Positions 1 to 9,117 of a DNA stretch of 64,000 bases are shown here, one piece after another. The notes beneath the pieces were generated by a model. That model made no database searches and was not told the DNA's origin. It was given only the letters and a program-made list of their open reading frames with translations. Each line of letters begins with the position of its first letter. Within the stretch, counting starts at the first letter, position 1. This DNA is from Dokdonella fugitiva (GTDB taxonomy: Bacteria; Pseudomonadota; Gammaproteobacteria; Xanthomonadales; Rhodanobacteraceae), in the NCBI RefSeq assembly GCF_004342425.1, contig NZ_SLWQ01000007.1, positions 62,001 to 126,000 on the forward strand, written 5' to 3'. The position numbers and the translations under genes are program-made.

Positions 1-2
1 TC

Positions 3-518
3 GCCGCGGTGATCCTCGATCCGCGCCGGCCGATCGACGGCCTCGCCGACTCCAAGGTGCTGAGCGAGGCGCAGCGCGACGAACTCGCGCCGCGCATCCG
101 CGCGCAGGCGCTGGCCTGGTCGGTGGTCGCGGTGGACATCGACGAGATCGAGCGCCTGAACATCCTCGGCGCGACCCTCGTCGGCATGGAGCGCGCGCTG
201 CGCGCGCTGCAGGCCGCGCCCGCGCTCGCCCTCATCGACGGCAACCGCCTGCCGAAGAACCTGCCCTGCCGCGCCCGCGCAATTGTCGACGGCGACGCGA
301 CCGAGCCCGCGATCGGCGCCGCCTCGATCCTTGCCAAGACCGAACGCGACCGCATCATGCGCGAACTCGACGGCGCCCATCCCGGCTACGGCTTCGCGCG
401 CCACAAGGGCTATTCCACGCCCGAGCATCTCGGCGCGCTCGAACGCCTCGGCCCCTGCCCGATCCATCGGCGCGGCTTCGAGCCGGTGCGCCGGCTGCTC
501 GAACCCGAACTGTTCTGA
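3..518 (+). CDS. rnhB: Ribonuclease HII (5'-truncated by window edge)
   Basis: RNase HII cleaves the RNA strand of RNA–DNA hybrids and removes single ribonucleotides from DNA. The frame is open to the left edge, and the visible part begins AAVILDP, which in this family follows the DEAGRGxxAGP motif. About 20 N-terminal residues are therefore outside the window. Visible family marks are the LADSKxLS motif, the aspartate in ALIDGN, the [11 protein letters not shown] segment and the [15 protein letters not shown] block. The gene ends in LEPELF and a TGA. In gammaproteobacteria rnhB normally sits directly before dnaE; here two other genes lie in between. The identification is firm and only the start is missing. 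Confidence 0.95.
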   Translation, partial: AAVILDPRRPIDGLADSKVLSEAQRDELAPRIRAQALAWSVVAVDIDEIERLNILGATLVGMERALRALQAAPALALIDGNRLPKNLPCRARAIVDGDATEPAIGAASILAKTERDRIMRELDGAHPGYGFARHKGYSTPEHLGALERLGPCPIHRRGFEPVRRLLEPELF

Positions 519-731
519 GCCGCTCCCGCGGGGCTGGTGCATTTCGGAAGGATGCGGACCTCGGCGCAGCGGGCGACGCGCGTCCCGGCGCGCTGCGCAG
601 CGAAACGGACAGGCCGGCGATACCTGAACGGCATGGCGGCCGCGCGCTGGCACCCGCAGGCGATCGGAGTATCCTTGTGCACTGGCTGAAGAATGCTCCG
701 CATGCCGCGCCGCGGCCGGAGGGGATGTGAG

Positions 732-1196
732 ATGACTCGCGTGCACTCGATGACCTGCCGCCTCGCGGCGGCCTGCCTGTTCGGATCGTTTGCCGGTGCG
801 ACGCTCGCACAGACCTGTGGCTCGCCCCTGCCCTTGCCGCCGGGCGGCATGGTCGAAACGACGAGCTGTGGCCAGATGTTCGACGGCGGCGCCGTGTCCG
901 GCCCGGGCGCGGTGCTGGATTTCACCCTCGAGCATCCGAGTTCGGTCACCTTCGGCGTCTTCGCCAGCCAGTTCACGCCGTCGGTCTGCGTACTGCCGGC
1001 GGGTGATTGCGGCACGGGTACCTGCATCGCGACCGGCGACGCCGGCAGGCCGGCATCGGTCGACCCGCTGCCCGAAGGCTCGTACTGGGTGATCGTCACC
1101 GCCTCGCCGTTCGACGCGCCCGGTGCCTGCGGCTTGTTCGAACTCGTGAACGACACGCAGGCCGCGGACACGATCCTCGCCGACGGCTTCGACTGA
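732..1196 (+). CDS. Small secreted protein with C-terminal ADGFD tail
   Basis: The protein has 154 residues and no recognised function. An ATG at 732 follows a GGAGGGG ribosome site about 7 nt upstream; an earlier in-frame ATG at 693 has no such site. A signal peptide is visible (hydrophobic AAACLFGSFAG, probable cleavage after TLAQ), followed by a Cys-containing mature domain of mostly beta-type sequence. The last residues are DTILADGFD. The same kind of acidic-aromatic tail ends the unrelated 775-aa secreted protein at 20757–23084, so it looks like a shared C-terminal signal. The gene separates rnhB from dnaE together with the sulfatase gene that follows. Confidence 0.75.
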   Translation: MTRVHSMTCRLAAACLFGSFAGATLAQTCGSPLPLPPGGMVETTSCGQMFDGGAVSGPGAVLDFTLEHPSSVTFGVFASQFTPSVCVLPAGDCGTGTCIATGDAGRPASVDPLPEGSYWVIVTASPFDAPGACGLFELVNDTQAADTILADGFD

Positions 1197-1321
1197 GGTC
1201 CGCACGCCGGCCTGCATGGCGGCGTCTGCGCAAACCGCATCTGCGCGGTGCGACCGACTGCGACGGTACACTTGCGTGGACCGTCCGTAGGGCGACGGCC
1301 ATTGCGAAAGGGATTTCAACG

Positions 1322-3013
1322 GTGTTCGACAGGACGGCGTGGCGCGCGATCGCGCGGGTGTCCGGCTTCGGCGCATTCGCGCTGATCGTGTTCCGCATCT
1401 GCGGCAGCGAGGCGGACCTCGCCGCGCGCCTCTATTGCATCTCGCTGATGCTCGCATTCGGCGCCTTCGTCGCGGTCGCGAGCGGGCGCGCCGCGTTCGG
1501 CTTCCTCGTCTCCGCCGCCGCGGCGGGAACCATCTGGCTGGTCAGCACGCTCAAGCTCGCCTACCTGCACGAGCCCTTGTTCGCACCCGACGTGCGCTAC
1601 CTCGGCAATACCTTGTTCAGCGAGGTGATCGAGCACTACCCGGCGATGCTGCGCAAATGCATCGCGGTGCTGCTGGTCGCTCCCCTCTTCGCGATCGCGC
1701 TCTGGCGACTCGAATCGCCGGGCTGGTGGCATGGGCGCCGGCGCGTGCACGGCTTGTCGGCGTTCGCCGCGTTGTCGGGGCTGCTCGCGCTGGCGTGGCC
1801 GCAAGGCCCGTTCGCGCAGGTGTACGCGGTGCCCGCATGGGACTTCCTCGAACAGGGCCAGCGCAACCCGGTGACGACCTTCCTGCGCTCGATCGGCCGC
1901 ATGCGTGTGAGCTTGCCGGCACATGATGGCGACGCGTCGGCCTACGACTGGGGAGGCGCCACGGCGCAAGCCGCCGCGATGACGCGCCCTGACCTCGTCG
2001 CGGTGCTCGAGGAGAGCACGCTCGACCCGCGCTCGTGGGCCGACTGCACGAGCCCGCGCTGCCAGTTCGACCTGTTCGGCGCCGACGCCTGGACGCGCGC
2101 GCACGGCCTCTTGCGCGTGCACACCTACGGGGGCGGCACCTGGACGAGCGAATTCGCGTTCCTCGCCGGCCTGCCGCACACGCTGTTCGGCCCGGCCGGC
2201 CTGTACGCACCGTACAACCTCGCACCACGCCTGCACGAGAGCCTGCCGCGCCATCTCAGGGCGCTCGGCTATCGCACCGTCGCGATCTATCCGATGCCGC
2301 GGCGCTTCGTGCGCGCCGCCGAGGCATACAGGGATTACGGCTTCGACGAATTCCACGACGCGCAGGAACTGGGCCTGCAATGGGAGACGACCGACATCGA
2401 ACTCGTCGACCGGGTCGAGGCGATCCACCGCCGGCTGCGCGCCGAAGACGACCGGCCGCTGTTCCTCATGGTGCTCACGATGCGCCAACACGGCCCGCAC
2501 GACCAACCGCTCGACGCGCTGCCGCCGCCGTGGAACGAGCCGCCCGCGCCACGCCTCGACGCGCGCGCGAACCGCAACATCGGCACCTACCTCTACCGCC
2601 TGCAGCAGTCGCAGCAGGCGCTGGCGAAGCTGCGCGACTACCTGTTCGCCGCGGGGCGGCCGGTCGTGTTCGCGCATTTCGGCGACCACCATCCGTCGTT
2701 CGACGGCATCGAGGCTTCGCTCGCGAGCGCGTTGCCGCCCGCGCTCGCCGACCGCGCCGGCACGCTCACCTACTACCGCATCGACAGCAACATCGCCGGC
2801 GTGGCGGCGCTGCAGCCGGGGCAACCGCTCGACATCGCCTATCTCGCCGGCCTCGTGCTCGACGCCGCGGGCCTCCCGCGCGGCAGTTACTTCGAGGCGA
2901 ACGCGCGCCTGCGCGAGCGCTGCGCGGGGCGATTCCAGGACTGCGCCGACAAGGCCGTACTCGCGTCGTTCCATGCCTACGCCTTCGGCCGGCTCGGCAT
3001 CGTCGGGGACTGA
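1322..3013 (+). CDS. LtaS/MdoB-like membrane sulfatase-family phosphoglycerol transferase
   Basis: The 563-aa product resembles the alkaline phosphatase/sulfatase-fold proteins of the lipoteichoic acid synthase and phosphoglycerol transferase type. An N-terminal part with about five hydrophobic segments is followed by a periplasmic catalytic domain. In that domain one sees VAVLEESTLDPR at its start (the usual nucleophile region), THS-like TYGGGTWTSEF, a KSxx-like YRTVAIYPMPRRF segment, LTMRQHGPHD and the late metal site VFAHFGDHHPS. The GTG at 1322 was chosen because AAAGGGA lies just upstream and the membrane part begins right after. The likely substrate is a phospholipid-derived head group added to a glycan, but this cannot be read from the sequence. 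Confidence 0.7.
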   Translation: MFDRTAWRAIARVSGFGAFALIVFRICGSEADLAARLYCISLMLAFGAFVAVASGRAAFGFLVSAAAAGTIWLVSTLKLAYLHEPLFAPDVRYLGNTLFSEVIEHYPAMLRKCIAVLLVAPLFAIALWRLESPGWWHGRRRVHGLSAFAALSGLLALAWPQGPFAQVYAVPAWDFLEQGQRNPVTTFLRSIGRMRVSLPAHDGDASAYDWGGATAQAAAMTRPDLVAVLEESTLDPRSWADCTSPRCQFDLFGADAWTRAHGLLRVHTYGGGTWTSEFAFLAGLPHTLFGPAGLYAPYNLAPRLHESLPRHLRALGYRTVAIYPMPRRFVRAAEAYRDYGFDEFHDAQELGLQWETTDIELVDRVEAIHRRLRAEDDRPLFLMVLTMRQHGPHDQPLDALPPPWNEPPAPRLDARANRNIGTYLYRLQQSQQALAKLRDYLFAAGRPVVFAHFGDHHPSFDGIEASLASALPPALADRAGTLTYYRIDSNIAGVAALQPGQPLDIAYLAGLVLDAAGLPRGSYFEANARLRERCAGRFQDCADKAVLASFHAYAFGRLGIVGD

Positions 3014-3112
3014 CCGGCCCCGCGGTCGCGACGCGATACACGGGCTCCTTGTCAACCTTGCCGCAGGCAGGGGCAGCGACTAGGCTGGACCATCCCCGCG
3101 TCCGCTGCGCCC

Positions 3113-6100
3113 ATGCCCCCCGGTTTCGTCCACCTGCACGTCCACAGCGAGTATTCGCTGACCGATTCGACGATCCGCGTCGGTGACCTCGTCACCGCAT
3201 GCGCGCAGGCGGACATGCCCGCGGTCGCGCTGACCGACCAGAGCAACCTGTTCGCGCTGGTGAAGTTCTACAAGGCGGCCGAAAGCGCCGGCATCAAGCC
3301 GATCGCGGGCTGCGACCTCTGGCTCGCCGACCCGGACGACCGCGCCCGCCCGCAGCGCGTGACCGTGCTGTGCCAGGACCGCGCCGGCTACCTCAACCTG
3401 TCGCGCCTGGTTTCGCGCGCCTATGCGGAAAACCGCCATGGCGACCATGCGCTCGTCGAGGCGGGCTGGCTGGCCGAGGCGAACCACGGGCTGATCGTGC
3501 TCGCCGGGCAGGACAGCGACATCGGCCGCCTGTTGCTCGCCGGCCGCGACGAGGCGGCGCGCGCGCGCACGGACTGGTGGCGCACGCATTTCCCCGAGCG
3601 CTGCTACCTCGAGGCGACGCGCGTGCACCGCGCGCACGAGGACGCCTTCCTCGCCGGCGCGCTCGACCTCGCCACGCGCTTCGACCTGCCGATGGTCGCG
3701 AGCAACGACGTGCGCTTCCTCGTGCGCGACGACTTCGAGGCCCACGAGGCGCGCGTGTGCATCCACGCCGGCCGCGTGCTGGCCGATCCCAAGCGGCCGC
3801 GCGAGTACACGCCCGAGCAGTACCTGAAGTCGCCGCGCGAGATGGCGCAGGCCTTCGCCGACCTGCCGGAGCTGCTCGAGAACACGGTCGAGCTGGCCAA
3901 GCGCTGCAACCTCGAACTCTCGTTCGGCACCTACTTCCTGCCCGCGTTCCCGGTACCGGCCGAGCACACGCTCGACAGCTACATCCGTTCGCAGGCACAC
4001 GAGGGCCTGCTGCGGCGCCTCGCGGCGCGGCCGGAAGCCCCCGGCTTCACGCGCGACGACTACGTGCGCCGGCTCGATCGCGAGCTCGACGTGATCGTGC
4101 AGATGGGGTTTCCCGGCTACTTCCTCATCGTCGCCGACTTCATCAACTGGGCGAAGTCGAACGACATCCCGGTCGGCCCGGGCCGCGGCTCCGGCGCGGG
4201 CTCGCTGGTCGCCTACGCGCTCGGCATCACCGACCTCGATCCGCTGCGCTACGGCCTGCTGTTCGAACGCTTCCTCAATCCCGAGCGCGTGTCGATGCCG
4301 GACTTCGACGTCGACTTCTGCATGGACCGGCGCGACGAGGTGATCGACTACGTCGCGCGCAAGTACGGCCGCGACCGCGTCAGCCAGATCATCACCTACG
4401 GCACGATGGCCGCGAAGGCGGTGCTGCGCGACACCGGCCGCGTGCTCGGCATGCCCTACGGCCAGGTAGACCGCATCGCCAAGCTGATCCCGAAGATGCC
4501 GCTCGACCTCACGCTCGAGGACGCGCTCGGCCGCTCGGAGAAATCGCGCAAGGAACCTGACCGCGTCGTGTCCGAGTTCAAGGCGCTGTACGAGAGCGAC
4601 GAGGAAGCGCGCGAGCTGGTCGACCTCGCGCTCAAGCTCGAGGACCTCACGCGCAACGCGGGCAAGCACGCCGGCGGCGTCGTCATCGCGCCCGGCCCGC
4701 TGCACGAGTACGCGCCGCTCTATTCCGAGGGCGGCGACGGCGTCGTCACGCAGTACGACAAGGACGACGTCGAGGCGGTCGGCCTCGTCAAGTTCGACTT
4801 CCTCGGCCTGCGCACGCTCACGATCATCGACTGGGCGGTGAAGGCGATCAATGCACGGCGCAGGCTCGCCGGCGAAGCGCCGATCGACATCGCGACGATC
4901 CCGCTCGACGACCCGGCGGTGTTCGCCTTGCTGCGCAAGGCACAGACCGTGGCGGTGTTCCAGTTCGAATCACGCGGCATGCAGGGCGCGCTCAAGGACG
5001 CCAAGCCCGACCGCTTCGAGGACATCATCGCGCTCGGTGCGCTGTATCGCCCGGGCCCGATGGACCTCATCCCGAGTTACTGCGCGCGCAAGCTCGGCCG
5101 CGAGCCGATCGAATATCCCGACCCGCGCGTCGAGCCTGTCCTGAAAGAGACCTACGGCATCATGGTCTACCAGGAACAGGTCATGCAGATGGCGCAGATC
5201 GTCGGCGGCTACACGTTCGGCGGCGCCGACCTGTTGCGCCGCGCGATGGGCAAGAAGAAGGTCGAGGAAATGGCCAGGCACCGCGCAATCTTCCGCGAAG
5301 GTGCGGCCGCCAACGGCGTCGCCGAGGCGAAGGCGGACGCCGTGTTCGACCTCATGGAGAAGTTCGCCGGCTACGGCTTCAACAAGTCGCACGCCGCCGC
5401 GTACGCGCTCGTCTCGTACCAGACCGCATGGCTGAAGGCGCACTACCCGGCCGAGTTCATGGCGGCGGTGCTGTCCTCGGACATGGACAACACCGACAAG
5501 GTGGTGAACTTCCTCGGCGAAGCGCGCGCGCTCGGCCTCGAGGTGCTGCCGCCGGACATCAACGCGTCGAACTACATGTTCGAGGCGACCGACGCGAGGA
5601 CGATCCGCTACGGCCTCGGCGCGGTGAAGGGCGTCGGCCGCGGCGCGGTCGAGAGCATCGTCGAGGCACGCCGGCGCGGCCCGTACACCGACCTCGCCGA
5701 CCTCTGCGCGCGCGTCGACGCGACCAAGCTCAACAAGCGCGTCTACGAGGCGCTGATCCTGTCCGGCTCGCTCGATGCGCTGGCGAAGAACCGCGCGAGC
5801 CTCGCCGCGCAACTGCCCGAGGCGATGCGCGCGGCCGAGCAGCAGGCGCGCAACGCCGAAGCGGGCCAGTTCGACATCTTCGGCAGCGCGGCGACGGCGG
5901 CCAGCCCGACCCGGATCGTCCTGCCCGAGGTCGACGAATGGCCGGTCGCGCAGCGCCTCGCCGGCGAGCGCGACACGCTCGGCCACTATCTCTCGGGGCA
6001 TCCGACCGACGCCTGGCGCGACCTGCTCGGCGCGATCACGACCTGCGCGATCGGCGAGATCGACAAGCACTACCGGCCACCGGCGCGCGAAGGCCGCAGC

Positions 6101-6607
6101 CGCTTCGCCGACCTGCAGGCATTCACGCTCGCCGGTTCCGTCGTGGCGCTGCGCAAACAGGGCGACAACCGTGCGTTCGTCACCGTCGAGGACGGATCGG
6201 GCCGGTTCGAGGCCGTGCTCTACCGCGAGACCTGGATCGAGTTCGGGCCGCTGCTCACGCGCGACGCGATCCTCGTCTTCCAAGGTGGCCTCGGCATGGA
6301 CGACTTCTCCGGTGGCTACCAGTTGCGCGTGCAGAACGTCGCCACGCTCGAGGCGGCCTGCGAGCGCCGCGCACGCGTGCTGCGCCTGCGCCTCAATGGC
6401 GTCGACGGCACCTTCGCCGCGCGCCTGCACGGCGCGCTGGCGGGCCACCGCGGCGGCCACACGCTCGTGCGCCTGAGCTATCGCAATGCGACCGGCCAGG
6501 CCGAGATCGAACTCGGCAACGAATGGCGGGTGCGCGCCAATCCCGCGCTCGCCGATGCGCTGCGCGCGCTGGACGGCGTCCTCGCCGCGGACCTCGTGTT
6601 CGGGTGA
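3113..6607 (+). CDS. dnaE: DNA polymerase III alpha subunit
   Basis: This is the replicative polymerase subunit, 1164 residues, close to the usual length. The N-terminal PHP domain starts FVHLHVHSEYSLTDS. The palm carries PDFDVDF with the catalytic aspartates at about D397 and D399, and a third acid in KFDFLGLRTL at about D562. The GPGRGSGAGSLVAYAL and YRPGPMDLIPSY motifs are intact. A helix-hairpin-helix region (YGLGAVKGVGRGAVE) and a C-terminal OB-fold with a DGSGRFEAVLYRE motif follow. It belongs to the conserved rnhB–dnaE–accA neighbourhood, although unrelated genes intervene on both sides. Confidence 0.98.
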   Translation: MPPGFVHLHVHSEYSLTDSTIRVGDLVTACAQADMPAVALTDQSNLFALVKFYKAAESAGIKPIAGCDLWLADPDDRARPQRVTVLCQDRAGYLNLSRLVSRAYAENRHGDHALVEAGWLAEANHGLIVLAGQDSDIGRLLLAGRDEAARARTDWWRTHFPERCYLEATRVHRAHEDAFLAGALDLATRFDLPMVASNDVRFLVRDDFEAHEARVCIHAGRVLADPKRPREYTPEQYLKSPREMAQAFADLPELLENTVELAKRCNLELSFGTYFLPAFPVPAEHTLDSYIRSQAHEGLLRRLAARPEAPGFTRDDYVRRLDRELDVIVQMGFPGYFLIVADFINWAKSNDIPVGPGRGSGAGSLVAYALGITDLDPLRYGLLFERFLNPERVSMPDFDVDFCMDRRDEVIDYVARKYGRDRVSQIITYGTMAAKAVLRDTGRVLGMPYGQVDRIAKLIPKMPLDLTLEDALGRSEKSRKEPDRVVSEFKALYESDEEARELVDLALKLEDLTRNAGKHAGGVVIAPGPLHEYAPLYSEGGDGVVTQYDKDDVEAVGLVKFDFLGLRTLTIIDWAVKAINARRRLAGEAPIDIATIPLDDPAVFALLRKAQTVAVFQFESRGMQGALKDAKPDRFEDIIALGALYRPGPMDLIPSYCARKLGREPIEYPDPRVEPVLKETYGIMVYQEQVMQMAQIVGGYTFGGADLLRRAMGKKKVEEMARHRAIFREGAAANGVAEAKADAVFDLMEKFAGYGFNKSHAAAYALVSYQTAWLKAHYPAEFMAAVLSSDMDNTDKVVNFLGEARALGLEVLPPDINASNYMFEATDARTIRYGLGAVKGVGRGAVESIVEARRRGPYTDLADLCARVDATKLNKRVYEALILSGSLDALAKNRASLAAQLPEAMRAAEQQARNAEAGQFDIFGSAATAASPTRIVLPEVDEWPVAQRLAGERDTLGHYLSGHPTDAWRDLLGAITTCAIGEIDKHYRPPAREGRSRFADLQAFTLAGSVVALRKQGDNRAFVTVEDGSGRFEAVLYRETWIEFGPLLTRDAILVFQGGLGMDDFSGGYQLRVQNVATLEAACERRARVLRLRLNGVDGTFAARLHGALAGHRGGHTLVRLSYRNATGQAEIELGNEWRVRANPALADALRALDGVLAADLVFG

Positions 6608-6739
6608 GCGGCTCCAGGCCACACTACGCCTGCAGGCTGATTTCGACTGGGTCCAATGGCTGATTTCCACACTGACCGGTCTTCCTAGACTGGGTGGACA
6701 CCTCGCCATCCGGGCGAGGCCGATCTCTGGGGGATCGAC

Positions 6740-8704
6740 ATGTTGCAGACCTTGACGCGCAGCGCCTTCGCTGCCGCCTTGAGCGTGGCCGCCTGCGCGA
6801 CCGTACCTGCGCTGGCGGAGGAAAAACCCGACAGCCTCGCCGAATACGAGGACCTCGACGAGGACCAGGACGGCCGCCGCGGCCGGCGGCGCGACACCGT
6901 GGACGCATGGCACGGCGAAACCGTGCTGGTCACCGCCAAGGGCACCGCGGCCGACGACCCGGACGCACTCGCGACCGACGTCGTGCGCTGGGACGAAGCG
7001 ATCGCGGCACCGTCCGACGTGCAGGACCTCGTCACGCGCGTGCCGGGCGTCGGCGCGACCGGCCAGAACGGCTTGTTCGAGACGTTCTCGATCCGCGGCA
7101 GCGGCGCGAACGGCATCCTGATCCTGCTCGGCGGCATGCCGCTCAGCGCGCAGCGTCGCGCCGGCGTGCCGATTTCCTTCGTCGAACCCGCCCTGCTCGG
7201 CGACATCCGCGTAACGCGCGGCCCGGCGGTGGTCCATTACGGACCGGGCGCACTCGGCGGCGCGATCTCGATCGAACCGCGCTGGTTCGATGCCTCGTTC
7301 CTGCAGGCCGGCTATGCGACCGCGGGTGATGAAGCGAATGTCGTCGCCGGTTTCGGCTCGGACCGATTCTCGCTCGCCGCCGCGCGGCACCAGGCCGGCG
7401 ACAGCCGCTCGCCCGACGACGTACCGCTCAACACGAGCTACCGCCGCGAGAGCGCGACCCTGCAATACCGCGAGCGCTTCGGCGCGTTCGACGTCGATGC
7501 GCTGCTGCTGCCCTCGCGCACCGAGAACATCGGCAAGTCCAACAGCCGCTATCCGACGCGTGACACGACCTATCCGGAAGACAGCCATACGGTCGGCCGC
7601 GTGCGCATCCGCCACGACGGCGGTTTCGAGGCGAGCGCCTACGCGCACGACCAGTACCTCGGTACCTGGAACCGCCGTCCCGGCTCGCCCGACACCTTCG
7701 CCGCCGTCAGCAGCGTCGATGCCGGCATGACCGTGCAGCAGACGTTCGACGCCGGCGCCTTCAGCAACGACGTCGGCATCGAGTACCTCGGCCGGCGTGA
7801 CGTCACCGCCTACGACGCGTCGGGCTCGACACTCAACCGGCGTTACAGCCTGCGCAACGCGAAGGAAGACGCCTGGTCGCTGTTCGCGACGAGCGACTGG
7901 CGCGTGTCCGATGCGCTCGCGCTCGAGTTCGGCGCGCGCCGCACCTGGGTCGAGCAGGAGCAGCGCGGCGCCAGCGTCGACGACGCCGACCACGCGTTCA
8001 CGGCCGGCGCGGCATGGACGCCCGCCGACGGCCACCGCATCACGTTCAACGCGTCGACCGGCTACCGCTTCCCCACGCTCGAGGAACGCTACTACAGCGG
8101 CGTCACCGCGCAGGGCGAGATCGTCGGCAACCCGAATCTCGGTTCGGAACGTTCGCGCGGCGTCGATCTCGGCTACGCCTGGCACGACGATGCATGGAGT
8201 TTGGAAGCGCACGCGTGGCGCAACGTCGTCGACGACCTGATCCAGCTCACCGACCTCGCACCCGATGTCAACGGCTACGGCAACGTCGGCGAAGGCACCT
8301 TGCACGGTGCCGAAGTCGCGCTCGGCTGGGCGGCACCGGCGCCGGGCCTCGCGCTGCGCGCGAGCGCGGCGGTCGTGCGCGGCCACGACGAGACCGGTCG
8401 CCCGTTGTACGGCATCCCGCCGGTGACGGCCGAGCTCGAAGCGCGCTACGCGCGCGGCGACTGGAGCGTCGGCGCGCGTTACAGCCATCGCTGGAAGATG
8501 GACCGTCCCGGCTTCGAGGAAGTCGAACGCGACGCGGTCGACGTCGTCGACGCCGACCTGCGCTGGCGCCTGCGCGACGGGCTCGACCTGCAGTTCTACC
8601 TGCGCAACGCGTTCGACGAGAACTACTACGCGACCGCCGACGAACTGTCGACGTTCGCGCAGGAACGTTCGATCGGCGTCAACCTCGTGTGGACGTTGCA
8701 CTGA
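6740..8704 (+). CDS. TonB-dependent outer membrane receptor
   Basis: The 654-aa protein has a signal peptide (cleavage near VPALAEE), an acidic linker, a plug domain and a beta-barrel ending in a C-terminal aromatic strand (NLVWTLH). In the plug one sees ETVLVTAKG, a DLVTRVPGVGATGQNG block, FSIRGSGANG and the RGPAVVHYGPGALGGAISI motif. A TonB box is not obvious, but ETVLVTA occupies that position. The ligand is unknown; siderophore, copper or vitamin B12 are all possible. A small stem-loop (CCTCGCC/GGCGAGG, 6701–6719) sits about 20 nt before the start, and no cobalamin riboswitch is recognisable. A strong stem-loop follows the stop. Confidence 0.9.
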   Translation: MLQTLTRSAFAAALSVAACATVPALAEEKPDSLAEYEDLDEDQDGRRGRRRDTVDAWHGETVLVTAKGTAADDPDALATDVVRWDEAIAAPSDVQDLVTRVPGVGATGQNGLFETFSIRGSGANGILILLGGMPLSAQRRAGVPISFVEPALLGDIRVTRGPAVVHYGPGALGGAISIEPRWFDASFLQAGYATAGDEANVVAGFGSDRFSLAAARHQAGDSRSPDDVPLNTSYRRESATLQYRERFGAFDVDALLLPSRTENIGKSNSRYPTRDTTYPEDSHTVGRVRIRHDGGFEASAYAHDQYLGTWNRRPGSPDTFAAVSSVDAGMTVQQTFDAGAFSNDVGIEYLGRRDVTAYDASGSTLNRRYSLRNAKEDAWSLFATSDWRVSDALALEFGARRTWVEQEQRGASVDDADHAFTAGAAWTPADGHRITFNASTGYRFPTLEERYYSGVTAQGEIVGNPNLGSERSRGVDLGYAWHDDAWSLEAHAWRNVVDDLIQLTDLAPDVNGYGNVGEGTLHGAEVALGWAAPAPGLALRASAAVVRGHDETGRPLYGIPPVTAELEARYARGDWSVGARYSHRWKMDRPGFEEVERDAVDVVDADLRWRLRDGLDLQFYLRNAFDENYYATADELSTFAQERSIGVNLVWTLH

Positions 8705-8717
8705 CCGCGACATGAAG

Positions 8718-8746
8718 GCGGTGCGTGCCGACGCGGCACGCACCGC
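8718..8746 (+). terminator. Stem-loop terminator after the TonB receptor gene
   Basis: A perfect 12-bp stem, GCGGTGCGTGCC paired with GGCACGCACCGC, with a GACGC loop lies 13 nt after the receptor stop codon. It lacks a clear U-tract, as many high-GC terminators do. Confidence 0.7.
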
Positions 8747-9117
8747 GCTCCCGCCTCGCGCGTGGAGCGCGACGGTCGCCCGCATCGGCACCGGCAGCCG
8801 GCGTCGGACTGGACCCCATGTCGGCGATGGCGCCGACGGCCTGCTCCATCTCGACGATCCCGGCCCGGCGTACCCGCCACCGACGACCCCACCTCGAACC
8901 GCACTTCCGGCAGGAACTGCGCCGCCGCATCGCGATCATCGCGGCGTGGAACGGCCAGGACTTCATGCCGTTCCTCGACGAACGGGGGCGCGTGGCACGC
9001 GAGAATCCACCTGCGCGCCGAGCGTCGCGCCACGTCGCGCGCGGCATCGGGCGGTTGCTACCATCGCAGGCTTGCGCGCGTCGCTCGCCGGCGCGATCCA
9101 TGATCGAGGTCATCGCC
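8747..9117. other. Gene-poor interval before the hydrolase gene
   Basis: About 370 nt follow the stem-loop without a recognisable gene. Both strands stay open for long distances, but the translations are rich in Arg, Ala and Pro, have no ribosome site and match no family I know. I see no tRNA, box or repeat that I could name. Confidence 0.5.

Noticed and set aside
6608..6739. A cobalamin or other riboswitch before the TonB receptor gene
   Set aside because: Only a small stem-loop is present in 132 nt; no B12-box or other riboswitch core was found.
4970..8791. A 1273-codon open frame on the minus strand opposite dnaE and the TonB receptor gene
   Set aside because: It mirrors two firm genes, is rich in Arg, Ala, Val and Asp without known motifs, and has no ribosome site; such frames arise from high GC at third positions.
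8626..9033. A 135-codon minus-strand frame in the gap before the hydrolase gene
   Set aside because: No ribosome site and no recognisable family; its end overlaps the TonB receptor gene.
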